Shown: piece after piece, positions 52,472 through 60,483 of the stretch
How positions within the stretch are numbered: the stretch's first letter is position 1
Layout: every line of letters starts with the position of its first letter
Assembly: GCF_019656315.1 (NCBI RefSeq)
Contig: NZ_BPLU01000035.1
Coordinates: 62,001-126,000 of the forward strand
DNA: 64,000 bases
Source of the DNA: Flavobacterium sp. UMI-01
GTDB taxonomy: Bacteria; Bacteroidota; Bacteroidia; Flavobacteriales; Flavobacteriaceae
Reading direction: 5' to 3'
The notes under the pieces: model-generated
Told to the model about the DNA's origin: nothing
What the model saw: the letters and a program-made list of their open reading frames with translations, nothing else
Databases searched by the model: none
Program-made: the position numbers and the translations under genes

Positions 52472-53689
52472 ATGAAACAAGAATATAAAGAAACAGAATT
52501 GGGACGGATTCCTAAGGAGTGGGAAGTGAAAAAGTTAGATGCTTTAGGAGTTTTTTTTAAAGGCAAAGGTGTTCCTAAAGTTCAGATTACAGATAATGGT
52601 TTTAATTGTTTAACTTATGGTGATTTATACACCAAGTACGATGTAATTATTAACAATGTTAAATCTTTTATACCCAAAGAAGTTGCTAAAATAAGTCAAG
52701 AAATAGAATATGGAGATATTTGTTTTTCAGGTTCTGGTGAAACTCTTAAAGAAATAGGCAAATGTGCTGTTTATTTAGAAAAAGAACCTGGCTATGCTGG
52801 AGGTGATATTATTGTTTTTAGAGGTAATCAAGAACCATTAGCACTTTCATATATACTTAATTCGACAGTTGTAAATCGTCAAAAGTATAAATATGGTCAA
52901 GGTCATTCAGTTGTTCATATTTATAGTTCGCAATTAAAAAACCTAAAAATTCCACTTCCCCCGCTTCCAGAACAAAAAGCAATAGCCGAGTGCCTTTCTA
53001 CTTGGGATTATGGAATAAAAAGTCAATCACAACTTATAAAAGCCAAAGAAAAGCGTCTAAAAGCTCTAATGCAACAATTGCTTACAGGAAAAAAACGATT
53101 GGCAGGATTTACGGATGAATGGGGTTTTACAAAATTTGAAGATTTCTACACTGAAAATAAGATTAAAGCAAATGATAGTAAATATGAAGTATTATCAGTA
53201 ACAAAAAATGGTATTGTTTCGCAATCTGAATATTTCAATAAAGAAATAGCAAGTAGCGACACTTCAAAATATTTAGTTGTAAAGCAAAATGATTTTGTAA
53301 TGAGTGGTTTGAATTTTTGGATGGGATCTTATGATGTTTTAAATAATTTTGAAATAGGAATAGTATCTCCAGCATATAAGGTATATCGATTGAAAAAAGC
53401 ATATAATAGTGCCTATTTTAGATTTTTTGTTAAAAGCAAAGCGATGTTAGATGCAATGGTTGGCTGTTCTGTTATGGGTGCATCAATAGTTCGTAGAAAT
53501 TTTGATAAAGAAATTTTACATGAATGGAGTTTTAAAATCCCCTCTTTCGAAGAGCAAACCGCTATTGCAATAATTTTAAAAACAGCAGAAAAAGAAATCC
53601 AAATAGAAAAACAAAAATTAACTGATTTACAAAAACAGAAAAAAGGTTTAATGCAACAGTTGCTAACGGGTAAAGTAAGGTTGGTTTAA
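52472..53689 (+). CDS. hsdS: Type I restriction specificity subunit, full length
   Basis: This 405-residue HsdS has two target-recognition domains (about 15-180 and 215-380), each followed by a conserved helix. The helices end in almost the same words, LMQQLLTGKKRL (about 199-210) and LMQQLLTGKVRL (about 393-404). The two domains read the two halves of a split DNA target. A start motif ELGRIPKEWEVKKL is typical. Repeats lie upstream. Together with the half-size S gene, this gives the locus two specificity options. Confidence 0.93.
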   Translation: MKQEYKETELGRIPKEWEVKKLDALGVFFKGKGVPKVQITDNGFNCLTYGDLYTKYDVIINNVKSFIPKEVAKISQEIEYGDICFSGSGETLKEIGKCAVYLEKEPGYAGGDIIVFRGNQEPLALSYILNSTVVNRQKYKYGQGHSVVHIYSSQLKNLKIPLPPLPEQKAIAECLSTWDYGIKSQSQLIKAKEKRLKALMQQLLTGKKRLAGFTDEWGFTKFEDFYTENKIKANDSKYEVLSVTKNGIVSQSEYFNKEIASSDTSKYLVVKQNDFVMSGLNFWMGSYDVLNNFEIGIVSPAYKVYRLKKAYNSAYFRFFVKSKAMLDAMVGCSVMGASIVRRNFDKEILHEWSFKIPSFEEQTAIAIILKTAEKEIQIEKQKLTDLQKQKKGLMQQLLTGKVRLV

Positions 53690-53960
53690 CCTGCAGTAGC
53701 CTAATAGAAAATCAGTTGCTAAGGTTCTCAAAAAAAAGCACTCAAATACATTGGTTCAAAGTTGTAATTTGCGATTGGTAACCGCCTTTAAAGTAAATAA
53801 AATAGAAGAGATTTAAAGACTGCTACAACTAATGTACTAAGCCAAGTTCTTTACCCTTTGGGTAGTGAAACAACAAGGGTAGTGTATTATTGTAGTAAAA
53901 TGCAAACTTACAGATAGGAACAAATAAAAATAACGCTAAACTACCTAAAACCAACAGATA

Positions 53961-56900
53961 ATGGCATTTACAGAAGATAATATTTCACAGCTTCCGGCCT
54001 TAAAATTATTGATTAATTTAGGTTATACCTATTTGACGCCACCAGAAGCATTAAATAGGCGCGATAATAGAGAAAGTAATGTCATCTTAACAGATGTTTT
54101 ACGAGAACGATTGATGCACATCAACAATATTAAACTAGGTAGTAAAAAAACCAAGTTTAACATTTCAAATATTGAAAAAGCCATTCAAAAACTGCAAGAC
54201 ATTCCACTTGCCGAAGGCTTGATTCATGCTTGCAATCAGACTTATAATTTGTTGGTTTTTGGGCATGCTTTGGAACAATCTATCGATGGTGACAAAAAAA
54301 GCCATACCATTCAATATATTGATTGGGAGAAGCCTTCTAATAATCATTTTCATGTTACGGAAGAATTCTCTGTAATGCGTACAGGTCGTAAAGATACTTA
54401 TCGTCCGGATATTGTGCTGTTTGTCAATGGTATTCCATTAGCAGTTATCGAATGCAAAAGCCCAATGATTAAGGAGCCAATTAATCAAGCTATTAGTCAG
54501 CACATTCGTAACCAACAAGAAAACGGCATACAAAATTTGTATATATACAGCCAAGTATTATTAGCAACTTCCTTATTGGAAACAAAATATGCAACTACAA
54601 ATACCAAAGAAGAATTTTGGGCTGTATGGAAAGAAAAAGATAATTCCTATATAGAAAATTTAGAAGGTATTGTCAATAAGCCATTGTCTAACGATGTAGA
54701 ATCGAAACTTTTTGCAAATACTGATATCAGAAATAATTTTGACTATCAAGCTTATAAAGAAAAACACCAACAACATGTTGCACCAACACAGCAAGATATT
54801 TTTATTCAGGGGTTATTAAGTCCTGAGCGATTACTTACAATTGTAAAAGATTACATTTTGTTTGAAGGTGGTGTGATAAAAAAAATTGCTCGTTTTCAGC
54901 AGTATTTTTCAATCAAAAAAATTATAGACAGGATAAGACCTGTCCGCAATGGAAAACGTAAAGGAGGGGTGATTTGGCATACACAAGGGAGTGGAAAATC
55001 ACTCACAATGGCTATGTTGGCGCGAAAAATTCAGGATACAATTTCAAATCCACAGATAATACTGGTAACGGACAGGGTTGATCTTGACCGTCAAATTACA
55101 ACTACTTTACAAAAAGTTGAAGTCGATGTTATTAATGCAGCCTCAGGAAAACAATTGGTGAGTTTATTACAAGGCAATGGGGATTTGGTAATTACTACTA
55201 TTATCAACAAATTTGACGCAGCTGTAAAAAGTTTATCTGACAATCAATTAACGAGTCATAATATTTTTGTGCTAATTGATGAGGGGCACAGAACGCAACA
55301 TGGTGTTTTTAATGTAAATATGGAAAAAGTATTGCCAAATGCTTGTTTTATAGTATTTACAGGGACACCATTAATGAAAAAACAAAAAAACACGGCTAAT
55401 AAATTTGGTGGGATTATAGATACTTATCCAATTTCTGAAGCTGTAACTGACGGTGCAATTGTTCCAATTTTATACGAAGGTCGCTTAGCAATTCAAGATG
55501 TTAATCGAAAGGCTCTAGATAATGGCGTGGATATTCTCATGGAAGATATAGCCGAATATCATAAAGCAGACCTTAAAAAGAAAATGAGTCAAGCGAGGTT
55601 AATTTCAAAAACAGATCAAAATATTTTTCAAACAGCTTTAGATATCAGTTCGCATTTTTACTCAAACTGGGGAGATAATAAAGAGGGGGTACACTCTGGT
55701 TTTAGAGGCATGGTAGTGTGCCCAGATAAATTGACAGCTGTTAAATACAAAAAAGCCTTTGATCTCATCGGAAAGGTTAAAACAGAAGTTGTAATGTCTG
55801 CCCCTGATACTAGAGAAAATAATGAAGATGTTCACAGTTCCGAATCTCCTGAAGTAAATCAATATTATGAGTTGCTTAAAACGAAGTATGGTCAAGATAT
55901 AGATAAAATGATCATTCAACAGTATGAATATGGTGAGAATATTGAGTTATTAATTGTAATTGACAAGCTACTTACTGGTTTTGATGTTCCTCAAACAATT
56001 GTTTTGTATTTATGCCGTAAACTTAGAGAACACACTTTGTTACAGGCAATTGCAAGGGTAAATAGAGTATATCCTGGAAAAGATTTTGGCTATATTATTG
56101 ATTACGCTGGAATCATGGAGGAACTTCAAGTTGCACTTGAAAATTATTCGGGTAATGATGATTCTTTTGATCCTGAAGACCTTGCAGGTTCATTAACAAA
56201 TATTTCCGAAGAGATAGGTAAATTACCGCGTGCACATGCTGACCTTTTAGCTATTTTCAAAAAGATAACTAACAAACTAAATATTGATGAATATATTGTA
56301 TTTCTAGCTGACCAAGCTATTCGAGATGATTTCTATAATAAATTTAATGTTTATGCAAGAATTTTAAAAATGGCTCTATCATCCTTGGATTTTCATAATA
56401 ATACTACTGAAAAGAGTATAGAAATCTATAAAGAAGATCTTAAAAAATATGCAAATATAAGGGTTGCTGCAAATTCTGTATACCTAGATAAAGTGAGTTT
56501 TAGTCAATATGAAAAGCAACTCCAAAAATTACTAGACCAACACGTAATTACCGAAGAAATCATTCGATTAGTAGAACCTTTAAACATTTTGGATGCAGAG
56601 GCTTTTGAAGAAGAAGTAAATAAACTTGTAGGTTCAAGAGCAAAAGCCGAAAAAATAGCAGCTGCTACGTCAAAATTTCTTTCTATTAATATTGACGCAA
56701 ATCCTGCACTTTATAAAAAACTATCGGAGCTAATTAGTGAAACAATTGCAGATATGCGTGCTAATCGACTTTCTGAAATTGATGCACTTAGAAAGTTGAA
56801 AGAAATCAAAAAAAATGCTGTAAATGGTTCTTCTGATGATCTACCCCTAGAGATACAAGATAAAAATAGAAATCGAGCCATTTATCAACTTTTTAAAGAA

Positions 56901-57116
56901 GAAAATAAATTAGAAAGCAAAGGAATAGAACTCACTCTAATGTTTGATAAAATTGTCTCAAATTATGAAATAGTAGATTGGCATAAGCGCACAGATATTA
57001 TCAATAAAATTGAATTGGAATTCGGTGACTATTTGATGGATATGTTTGATGTTCCCATGTCAAAAGCAGATGAATTAACTGAAAAAGCTATTGCTATTGC
57101 TATTGCAAATAGATAA
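53961..57116 (+). CDS. hsdR: Type I restriction endonuclease subunit
   Basis: This 1051-residue motor nuclease has an N-terminal PD-ExK nuclease (RPDIVLFVNGIPLAVIECKS, about residues 149-168), a helicase with Walker A GSGKS (about 343) and the DEGH box LIDEGHRTQHG (about 437-447), and helicase motif VI QAIARVNRVYPGKDFG. It translocates and cuts unmodified DNA when bound to HsdM and HsdS. It is separated from hsdS by a 271-bp gap with no gene or repeat that I can see, and followed 1 nt later by the metallopeptidase gene. Confidence 0.95.
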   Translation: MAFTEDNISQLPALKLLINLGYTYLTPPEALNRRDNRESNVILTDVLRERLMHINNIKLGSKKTKFNISNIEKAIQKLQDIPLAEGLIHACNQTYNLLVFGHALEQSIDGDKKSHTIQYIDWEKPSNNHFHVTEEFSVMRTGRKDTYRPDIVLFVNGIPLAVIECKSPMIKEPINQAISQHIRNQQENGIQNLYIYSQVLLATSLLETKYATTNTKEEFWAVWKEKDNSYIENLEGIVNKPLSNDVESKLFANTDIRNNFDYQAYKEKHQQHVAPTQQDIFIQGLLSPERLLTIVKDYILFEGGVIKKIARFQQYFSIKKIIDRIRPVRNGKRKGGVIWHTQGSGKSLTMAMLARKIQDTISNPQIILVTDRVDLDRQITTTLQKVEVDVINAASGKQLVSLLQGNGDLVITTIINKFDAAVKSLSDNQLTSHNIFVLIDEGHRTQHGVFNVNMEKVLPNACFIVFTGTPLMKKQKNTANKFGGIIDTYPISEAVTDGAIVPILYEGRLAIQDVNRKALDNGVDILMEDIAEYHKADLKKKMSQARLISKTDQNIFQTALDISSHFYSNWGDNKEGVHSGFRGMVVCPDKLTAVKYKKAFDLIGKVKTEVVMSAPDTRENNEDVHSSESPEVNQYYELLKTKYGQDIDKMIIQQYEYGENIELLIVIDKLLTGFDVPQTIVLYLCRKLREHTLLQAIARVNRVYPGKDFGYIIDYAGIMEELQVALENYSGNDDSFDPEDLAGSLTNISEEIGKLPRAHADLLAIFKKITNKLNIDEYIVFLADQAIRDDFYNKFNVYARILKMALSSLDFHNNTTEKSIEIYKEDLKKYANIRVAANSVYLDKVSFSQYEKQLQKLLDQHVITEEIIRLVEPLNILDAEAFEEEVNKLVGSRAKAEKIAAATSKFLSINIDANPALYKKLSELISETIADMRANRLSEIDALRKLKEIKKNAVNGSSDDLPLEIQDKNRNRAIYQLFKEENKLESKGIELTLMFDKIVSNYEIVDWHKRTDIINKIELEFGDYLMDMFDVPMSKADELTEKAIAIAIANR

Positions 57117-57117
57117 A

Positions 57118-57813
57118 ATGATGATAGAGCAAATTAAATACGGTAGTCACACTATTGAATTTGAATTGAAATATTCGAATCGCAAAACTTTGGGAGTAAA
57201 AATTCTGCCTGATACTTCTGTATATGTTACTGCTCCCTTTGAACTTTCTCTCGATAAAATTAAAGAAAATCTTTCTAAGAAAGCAAGTTGGATTATAAAT
57301 CAAAAAACGTATTTTTTAAATTTTGACTCAACAGTAGTGTCTTATGAAATAAAAACTGGTTACAGTGTACATTATTTAGGCAGACAATATAAGTTAATCG
57401 TTGAAAAATCAGAAAAAAACGAAGTGCTTTACAAAGGGAATTTATTTTTAGTTTCTGTAAAAGATAAGCGAAAAGCACAAACCTTTTTTGATCAGTGGCT
57501 AAGGGAAAGAGCTATTCTTAAAATTAGCGAAATAGCGAAAACAGTTATCAAAAAGTTTGGCGAACGTTATTTTATACCCTCAGAAATATACTTTCAAGAT
57601 ATGCCTACACGTTGGGGAAGTTGCACTATAAAAGACAAGTTAATCTTTAATCCTAAATTAATTCACACCCCAAAGCGTTGCATTGAGTATGTTGTTATGC
57701 ATGAATTATGCCACATGGTTCATAAACATCATAATGATAGTTTTTTTAAGTTACTTACGATAATGATGCCTGATTGGGAAAAAAGGAAAATCAAATTAGA
57801 TTCTTATTTGTAA
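57118..57813 (+). CDS. YgjP/SprT-like zinc metallopeptidase
   Basis: This 231-residue protein of the DUF45 (YgjP, M48-like) family has the zinc site HELCHMVHKHH (about residues 195-205) with an upstream TRWGSC motif (about 165) and a C-terminal FFKLLTIMMPDWEKRK. Start taken as ATG 57118, just after the hsdR stop, instead of 57091 inside hsdR. Genes of this family often follow type I hsdR genes, but their role there is not established. The hairpin GTGTGG/CCACAC after the stop may end the operon. Confidence 0.88.
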   Translation: MMIEQIKYGSHTIEFELKYSNRKTLGVKILPDTSVYVTAPFELSLDKIKENLSKKASWIINQKTYFLNFDSTVVSYEIKTGYSVHYLGRQYKLIVEKSEKNEVLYKGNLFLVSVKDKRKAQTFFDQWLRERAILKISEIAKTVIKKFGERYFIPSEIYFQDMPTRWGSCTIKDKLIFNPKLIHTPKRCIEYVVMHELCHMVHKHHNDSFFKLLTIMMPDWEKRKIKLDSYL

Positions 57814-57904
57814 TATTGGTGTGGAATGCCCACACAACTTACTCTAAACCAAAACTTTTCTAAAATTCCCTTCTGTCAATAAAATTAAAGTTAACCTATT
57901 CCCC

Positions 57905-58258
57905 TTAATTTCCAATAGTTCTCTTTTCAAATTTTCTAAAATTCTTGAAATCTTGAAAAAACAATGTAATATTTGACGAACAGATGCCAAATACCCTCTA
58001 ATCGAAATGGAAAGCTTGAAATAGATTTTTACTGGAGTTGACTTCAAAATGGGGATAATACGTATTATCAAATTCCAAAACCAAAATATTCTGTTTGGTT
58101 ATATTCAGTAGTTTGTAAACCATTCCATGATTTTTGGTAATCATGATATAGATTTTTCCATCTTGCACTTTATCAAAATGTTCTAGGGAGCGTACCACAA
58201 TAACAGAACCTCCCTCTTCAAGAGGCATAGAATATCCATCTACTAAACAGCTCTTTCC
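57905..58258 (-). pseudogene. Broken S24-type repressor gene
   Basis: The frame opens after a stop at 58259-58261 and reads SCLVDGYSMPLEEGGSVIVV, with the serine-elbow GYSM of S24 repressors. It continues to VYKLLN with the catalytic lysine, then meets a TAG (57998-58000). In the same frame it goes on RVFGICSSNITLFFQDF to a TAA at 57905. The DNA-binding N-terminus is missing. It looks like the remains of a phage- or element-type repressor at the right edge of the defence island. The rest of the 574-bp gap holds only hairpins. Confidence 0.65.
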
Positions 58259-58282
58259 TCAGCTCTCAGCTGTACAAAATAC

Positions 58283-58317
58283 ATAAACGCTATAAAACTA
58301 TGTTTTATAGCGTTTAT
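58283..58317. terminator. Perfect hairpin at the island edge
   Basis: ATAAACGCTATAAAAC and its exact complement GTTTTATAGCGTTTAT with a 3-nt loop. It has only AT-rich flanks, so it may act as a terminator or mark an element boundary. Confidence 0.55.
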
Positions 58318-58386
58318 TAAAATGGTGATTTTACCTCTAGGACTAGTATTAGTAGTTGAACTTAAGGAGCATGAGTAACCTAATTG

Positions 58387-59226
58387 CTATTGCTTAATAA
58401 GTCTTCTTGAAGTCAAAGCTCCTTTACTATCCCTAATTTTTACAATATACAATCCCGAAGACAAATCACTAATATCGTATTCATTAGGACTTAGTTGGGT
58501 TAAACTTTCAGTGATTTTTTCACCTGTAATGTTGTATAAAGATACATGAGCAATACTTACATCATTTTTCAATTCTAACTTAAAACTAGATTGCGCAGGG
58601 TTGGGGTATAATGAAATTCCATTCTCTAATTCAAAACTATTAGTGCCTAAAGAAGGATTAGAATTTAAAATCTTAACCTCATCTATATAAAGAAATGAAT
58701 CTGTGTTATTAAGTATTCTCCCCCCTGGTACATTAACACCTATATCTGCATGAAATATAAGACTATAAAGGGTCGTTTTAGTAAAATTAGTAGCTGTTTG
58801 TGAATCTACTATCGGTATAATTATTTGCTCCCATCCACTAGCACCTGAGTGAAGCGTACTAGGCCTAACAACATTAGTACCGTTATTTGTATCAGAAGTG
58901 GCATCAAATCTACAACCAATATCAGTTTTGGGGCCATAAACCATCACACTTAGGAATTTAGTATCAGAAGTTGAAATGGCTAAATCTGGATTTACATCAA
59001 TTCTAACGAACTCATACCAATTTGTAGATGTTCTCCCAATTTTTAGACAATTCGCAGATGTATTTATTCCTGTTTGATCTGGATTTGCTACCACAGCCAC
59101 CGAAGCTCCAAAGACTCCCGCAGGAGTTGTCGAACCAGTTTCAAAGTCATTCACTATAGTTTGTCCGTAAATAAATGTTGAACAATAAATTAAAAAAGAT
59201 AATGTTAAAGTAATTTTTTGTTTCAT
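58387..59226 (-). CDS. Secreted carbohydrate-binding-like protein with T9SS tail
   Basis: This 279-residue protein has a signal peptide (cleavage after FIYGQ), a beta-sandwich domain (about 23-190: VNDFETGSTTP ... SLIFHADIGVNV ... FLYIDEVKILN) like CBM11/galactose-binding folds, and a type A type IX secretion tail (about 205-279: LYPNPAQSSFKLEL ... GLYIVKI ... RRLIKQ). It should be secreted or attached to the cell surface, probably binding the polysaccharide attacked by the neighbouring enzymes. It is last in the minus-strand carbohydrate cluster. Confidence 0.85.
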   Translation of the reverse strand: MKQKITLTLSFLIYCSTFIYGQTIVNDFETGSTTPAGVFGASVAVVANPDQTGINTSANCLKIGRTSTNWYEFVRIDVNPDLAISTSDTKFLSVMVYGPKTDIGCRFDATSDTNNGTNVVRPSTLHSGASGWEQIIIPIVDSQTATNFTKTTLYSLIFHADIGVNVPGGRILNNTDSFLYIDEVKILNSNPSLGTNSFELENGISLYPNPAQSSFKLELKNDVSIAHVSLYNITGEKITESLTQLSPNEYDISDLSSGLYIVKIRDSKGALTSRRLIKQ

Positions 59227-59336
59227 AATAGTAAAGTTGAATTGTTAATTAATAGTTATGTAAATTTATCAGGATTCACTGTCGTAAAAATGGACTATGA
59301 TTCTGAATATATAGACATTACTATTCTACTGCACTA

Positions 59337-60206
59337 CTATTTCATTTTCCACACTCTAATATAATCTACTTTTGATTCTGTAAATGACCCTATAGCTCTT
59401 GAAGTAAAATCTGCAACACCTCCAAAACTAGCTCCTGTAGATAACCACAAAAATTCCTCAACTTGGGGTACCCAGATACCTTCATAGCGTGTCATGAATT
59501 TACCATCGTAATAAATTTCAAGTTTATCTTCATTCCACAATAAACCATATGTATGGTAACCATTGTGTATGCCTGGGGTGTCATACCTTTTGGTATTCGC
59601 TTTTTTTGCGGCTCCATAACCATCTATATGAACCACACTTTTAGTAAAATCACCAATCCACGCCGATTCAAAAACATCTATTTCAGCCCCATCAGCCCCA
59701 GTTCCATTTACATTACCCATATTGTCACCTTGAAGCCAAAGTGCTGTATGTGTACCAAACATAGTTTCGGCAATTTCAATCCTAGCTTCAATGTATCCGT
59801 ATTTGAATTCAAATAAATTATTGCTATAAATGGATCCACAATGTAATGTATTAGCATTAACCTTAATGCTCTTGAGTACTAAATTTCCATTTTTATAACT
59901 AACGTTCTCTGGTTTCCAAAACCATTGAGAAATTCCTATTTCAGCTCTAGGTGCCCGACTTTGTTGAGAATTATTTTTCTCCCATTTACTAGCATCAAAG
60001 TAATCAAAGTCATCATTAAATATTAACTGCCAATTACTCGTATTTACAGTGTTTAACAATGGCTTTACGCCAACTGAAGGGTTGCTGCCCGAATTTATTA
60101 CCTCATCATCTGGTGAACTTCTATTATTTTCACTACAAGAGCCAAAAATAAAAGCTACCAATAGATACGTGATGAATAACATTTTGTTTACAAAAGAATT
60201 TTTCAT
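59337..60206 (-). CDS. GH16 family endo-glycanase lipoprotein
   Basis: This 289-residue lipoprotein (FGSCSE, Cys24) has a GH16 beta-jelly-roll. The active site GAEIDVFES has nucleophile Glu175, Asp177 and acid/base Glu180. The substrate-groove aromatics WFWKPENV and HTALWLQG are present. GH16 enzymes cut beta-1,3/1,4-glucans or galactans such as agar, porphyran or carrageenan. The sulfatase and GH2 genes nearby favour a sulfated galactan, but the exact substrate cannot be decided by eye. It is probably on the outer-membrane surface. Confidence 0.9.
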   Translation of the reverse strand: MKNSFVNKMLFITYLLVAFIFGSCSENNRSSPDDEVINSGSNPSVGVKPLLNTVNTSNWQLIFNDDFDYFDASKWEKNNSQQSRAPRAEIGISQWFWKPENVSYKNGNLVLKSIKVNANTLHCGSIYSNNLFEFKYGYIEARIEIAETMFGTHTALWLQGDNMGNVNGTGADGAEIDVFESAWIGDFTKSVVHIDGYGAAKKANTKRYDTPGIHNGYHTYGLLWNEDKLEIYYDGKFMTRYEGIWVPQVEEFLWLSTGASFGGVADFTSRAIGSFTESKVDYIRVWKMK

Positions 60207-60356
60207 TTTTATCTTGATTTAGGAATTAATAGGCGAGTCAACCCTAACTGAATTAGATTTTGACGATATTTTTTTGTTCTGTCAAGCTTTAATTTTGGAA
60301 AAACGACTAATAAAAATCATGTTTCTTACACCAGGCTGATGAAGAATTTTAATTTA

Positions 60357-60431
60357 AAACGTCATTGGAAGAGCGGAACAAAACGAGCAGCTTTTATCAT
60401 TGTATTGCACAAAAGACTTCCAATGACGTTT
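60357..60431. repeat. 15-bp inverted repeat with 45-nt loop
   Basis: AAACGTCATTGGAAG (60357-60371) and CTTCCAATGACGTTT (60417-60431) are perfect complements. The pair lies between the GH16 and GH2 genes. It could be a terminator-like stem after GH2 or a small mobile palindrome. Confidence 0.6.
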
Positions 60432-60483
60432 CAATAATTATATTTAACAGGTATTTAGGAGATGATAATCAATTGAAACAGCA

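Noticed and set aside
53690..53960. Possible gene between hsdS and hsdR
   Set aside because: The 271-bp gap has no credible frame or hairpin; I see nothing beyond AT-rich sequence.
57844..58071. 75-codon minus-strand frame next to the S24 remnant
   Set aside because: It is in a different frame from the recognisable S24 sequence and reads as low-complexity Ile/Leu-rich noise.
45306..58317. Attachment-site duplication of the tRNA-Ser 3' end
   Set aside because: I looked for GGTTCGAATCCC or CCATCCTCTCT near the right edge of the island and found none, so no att site is claimed.
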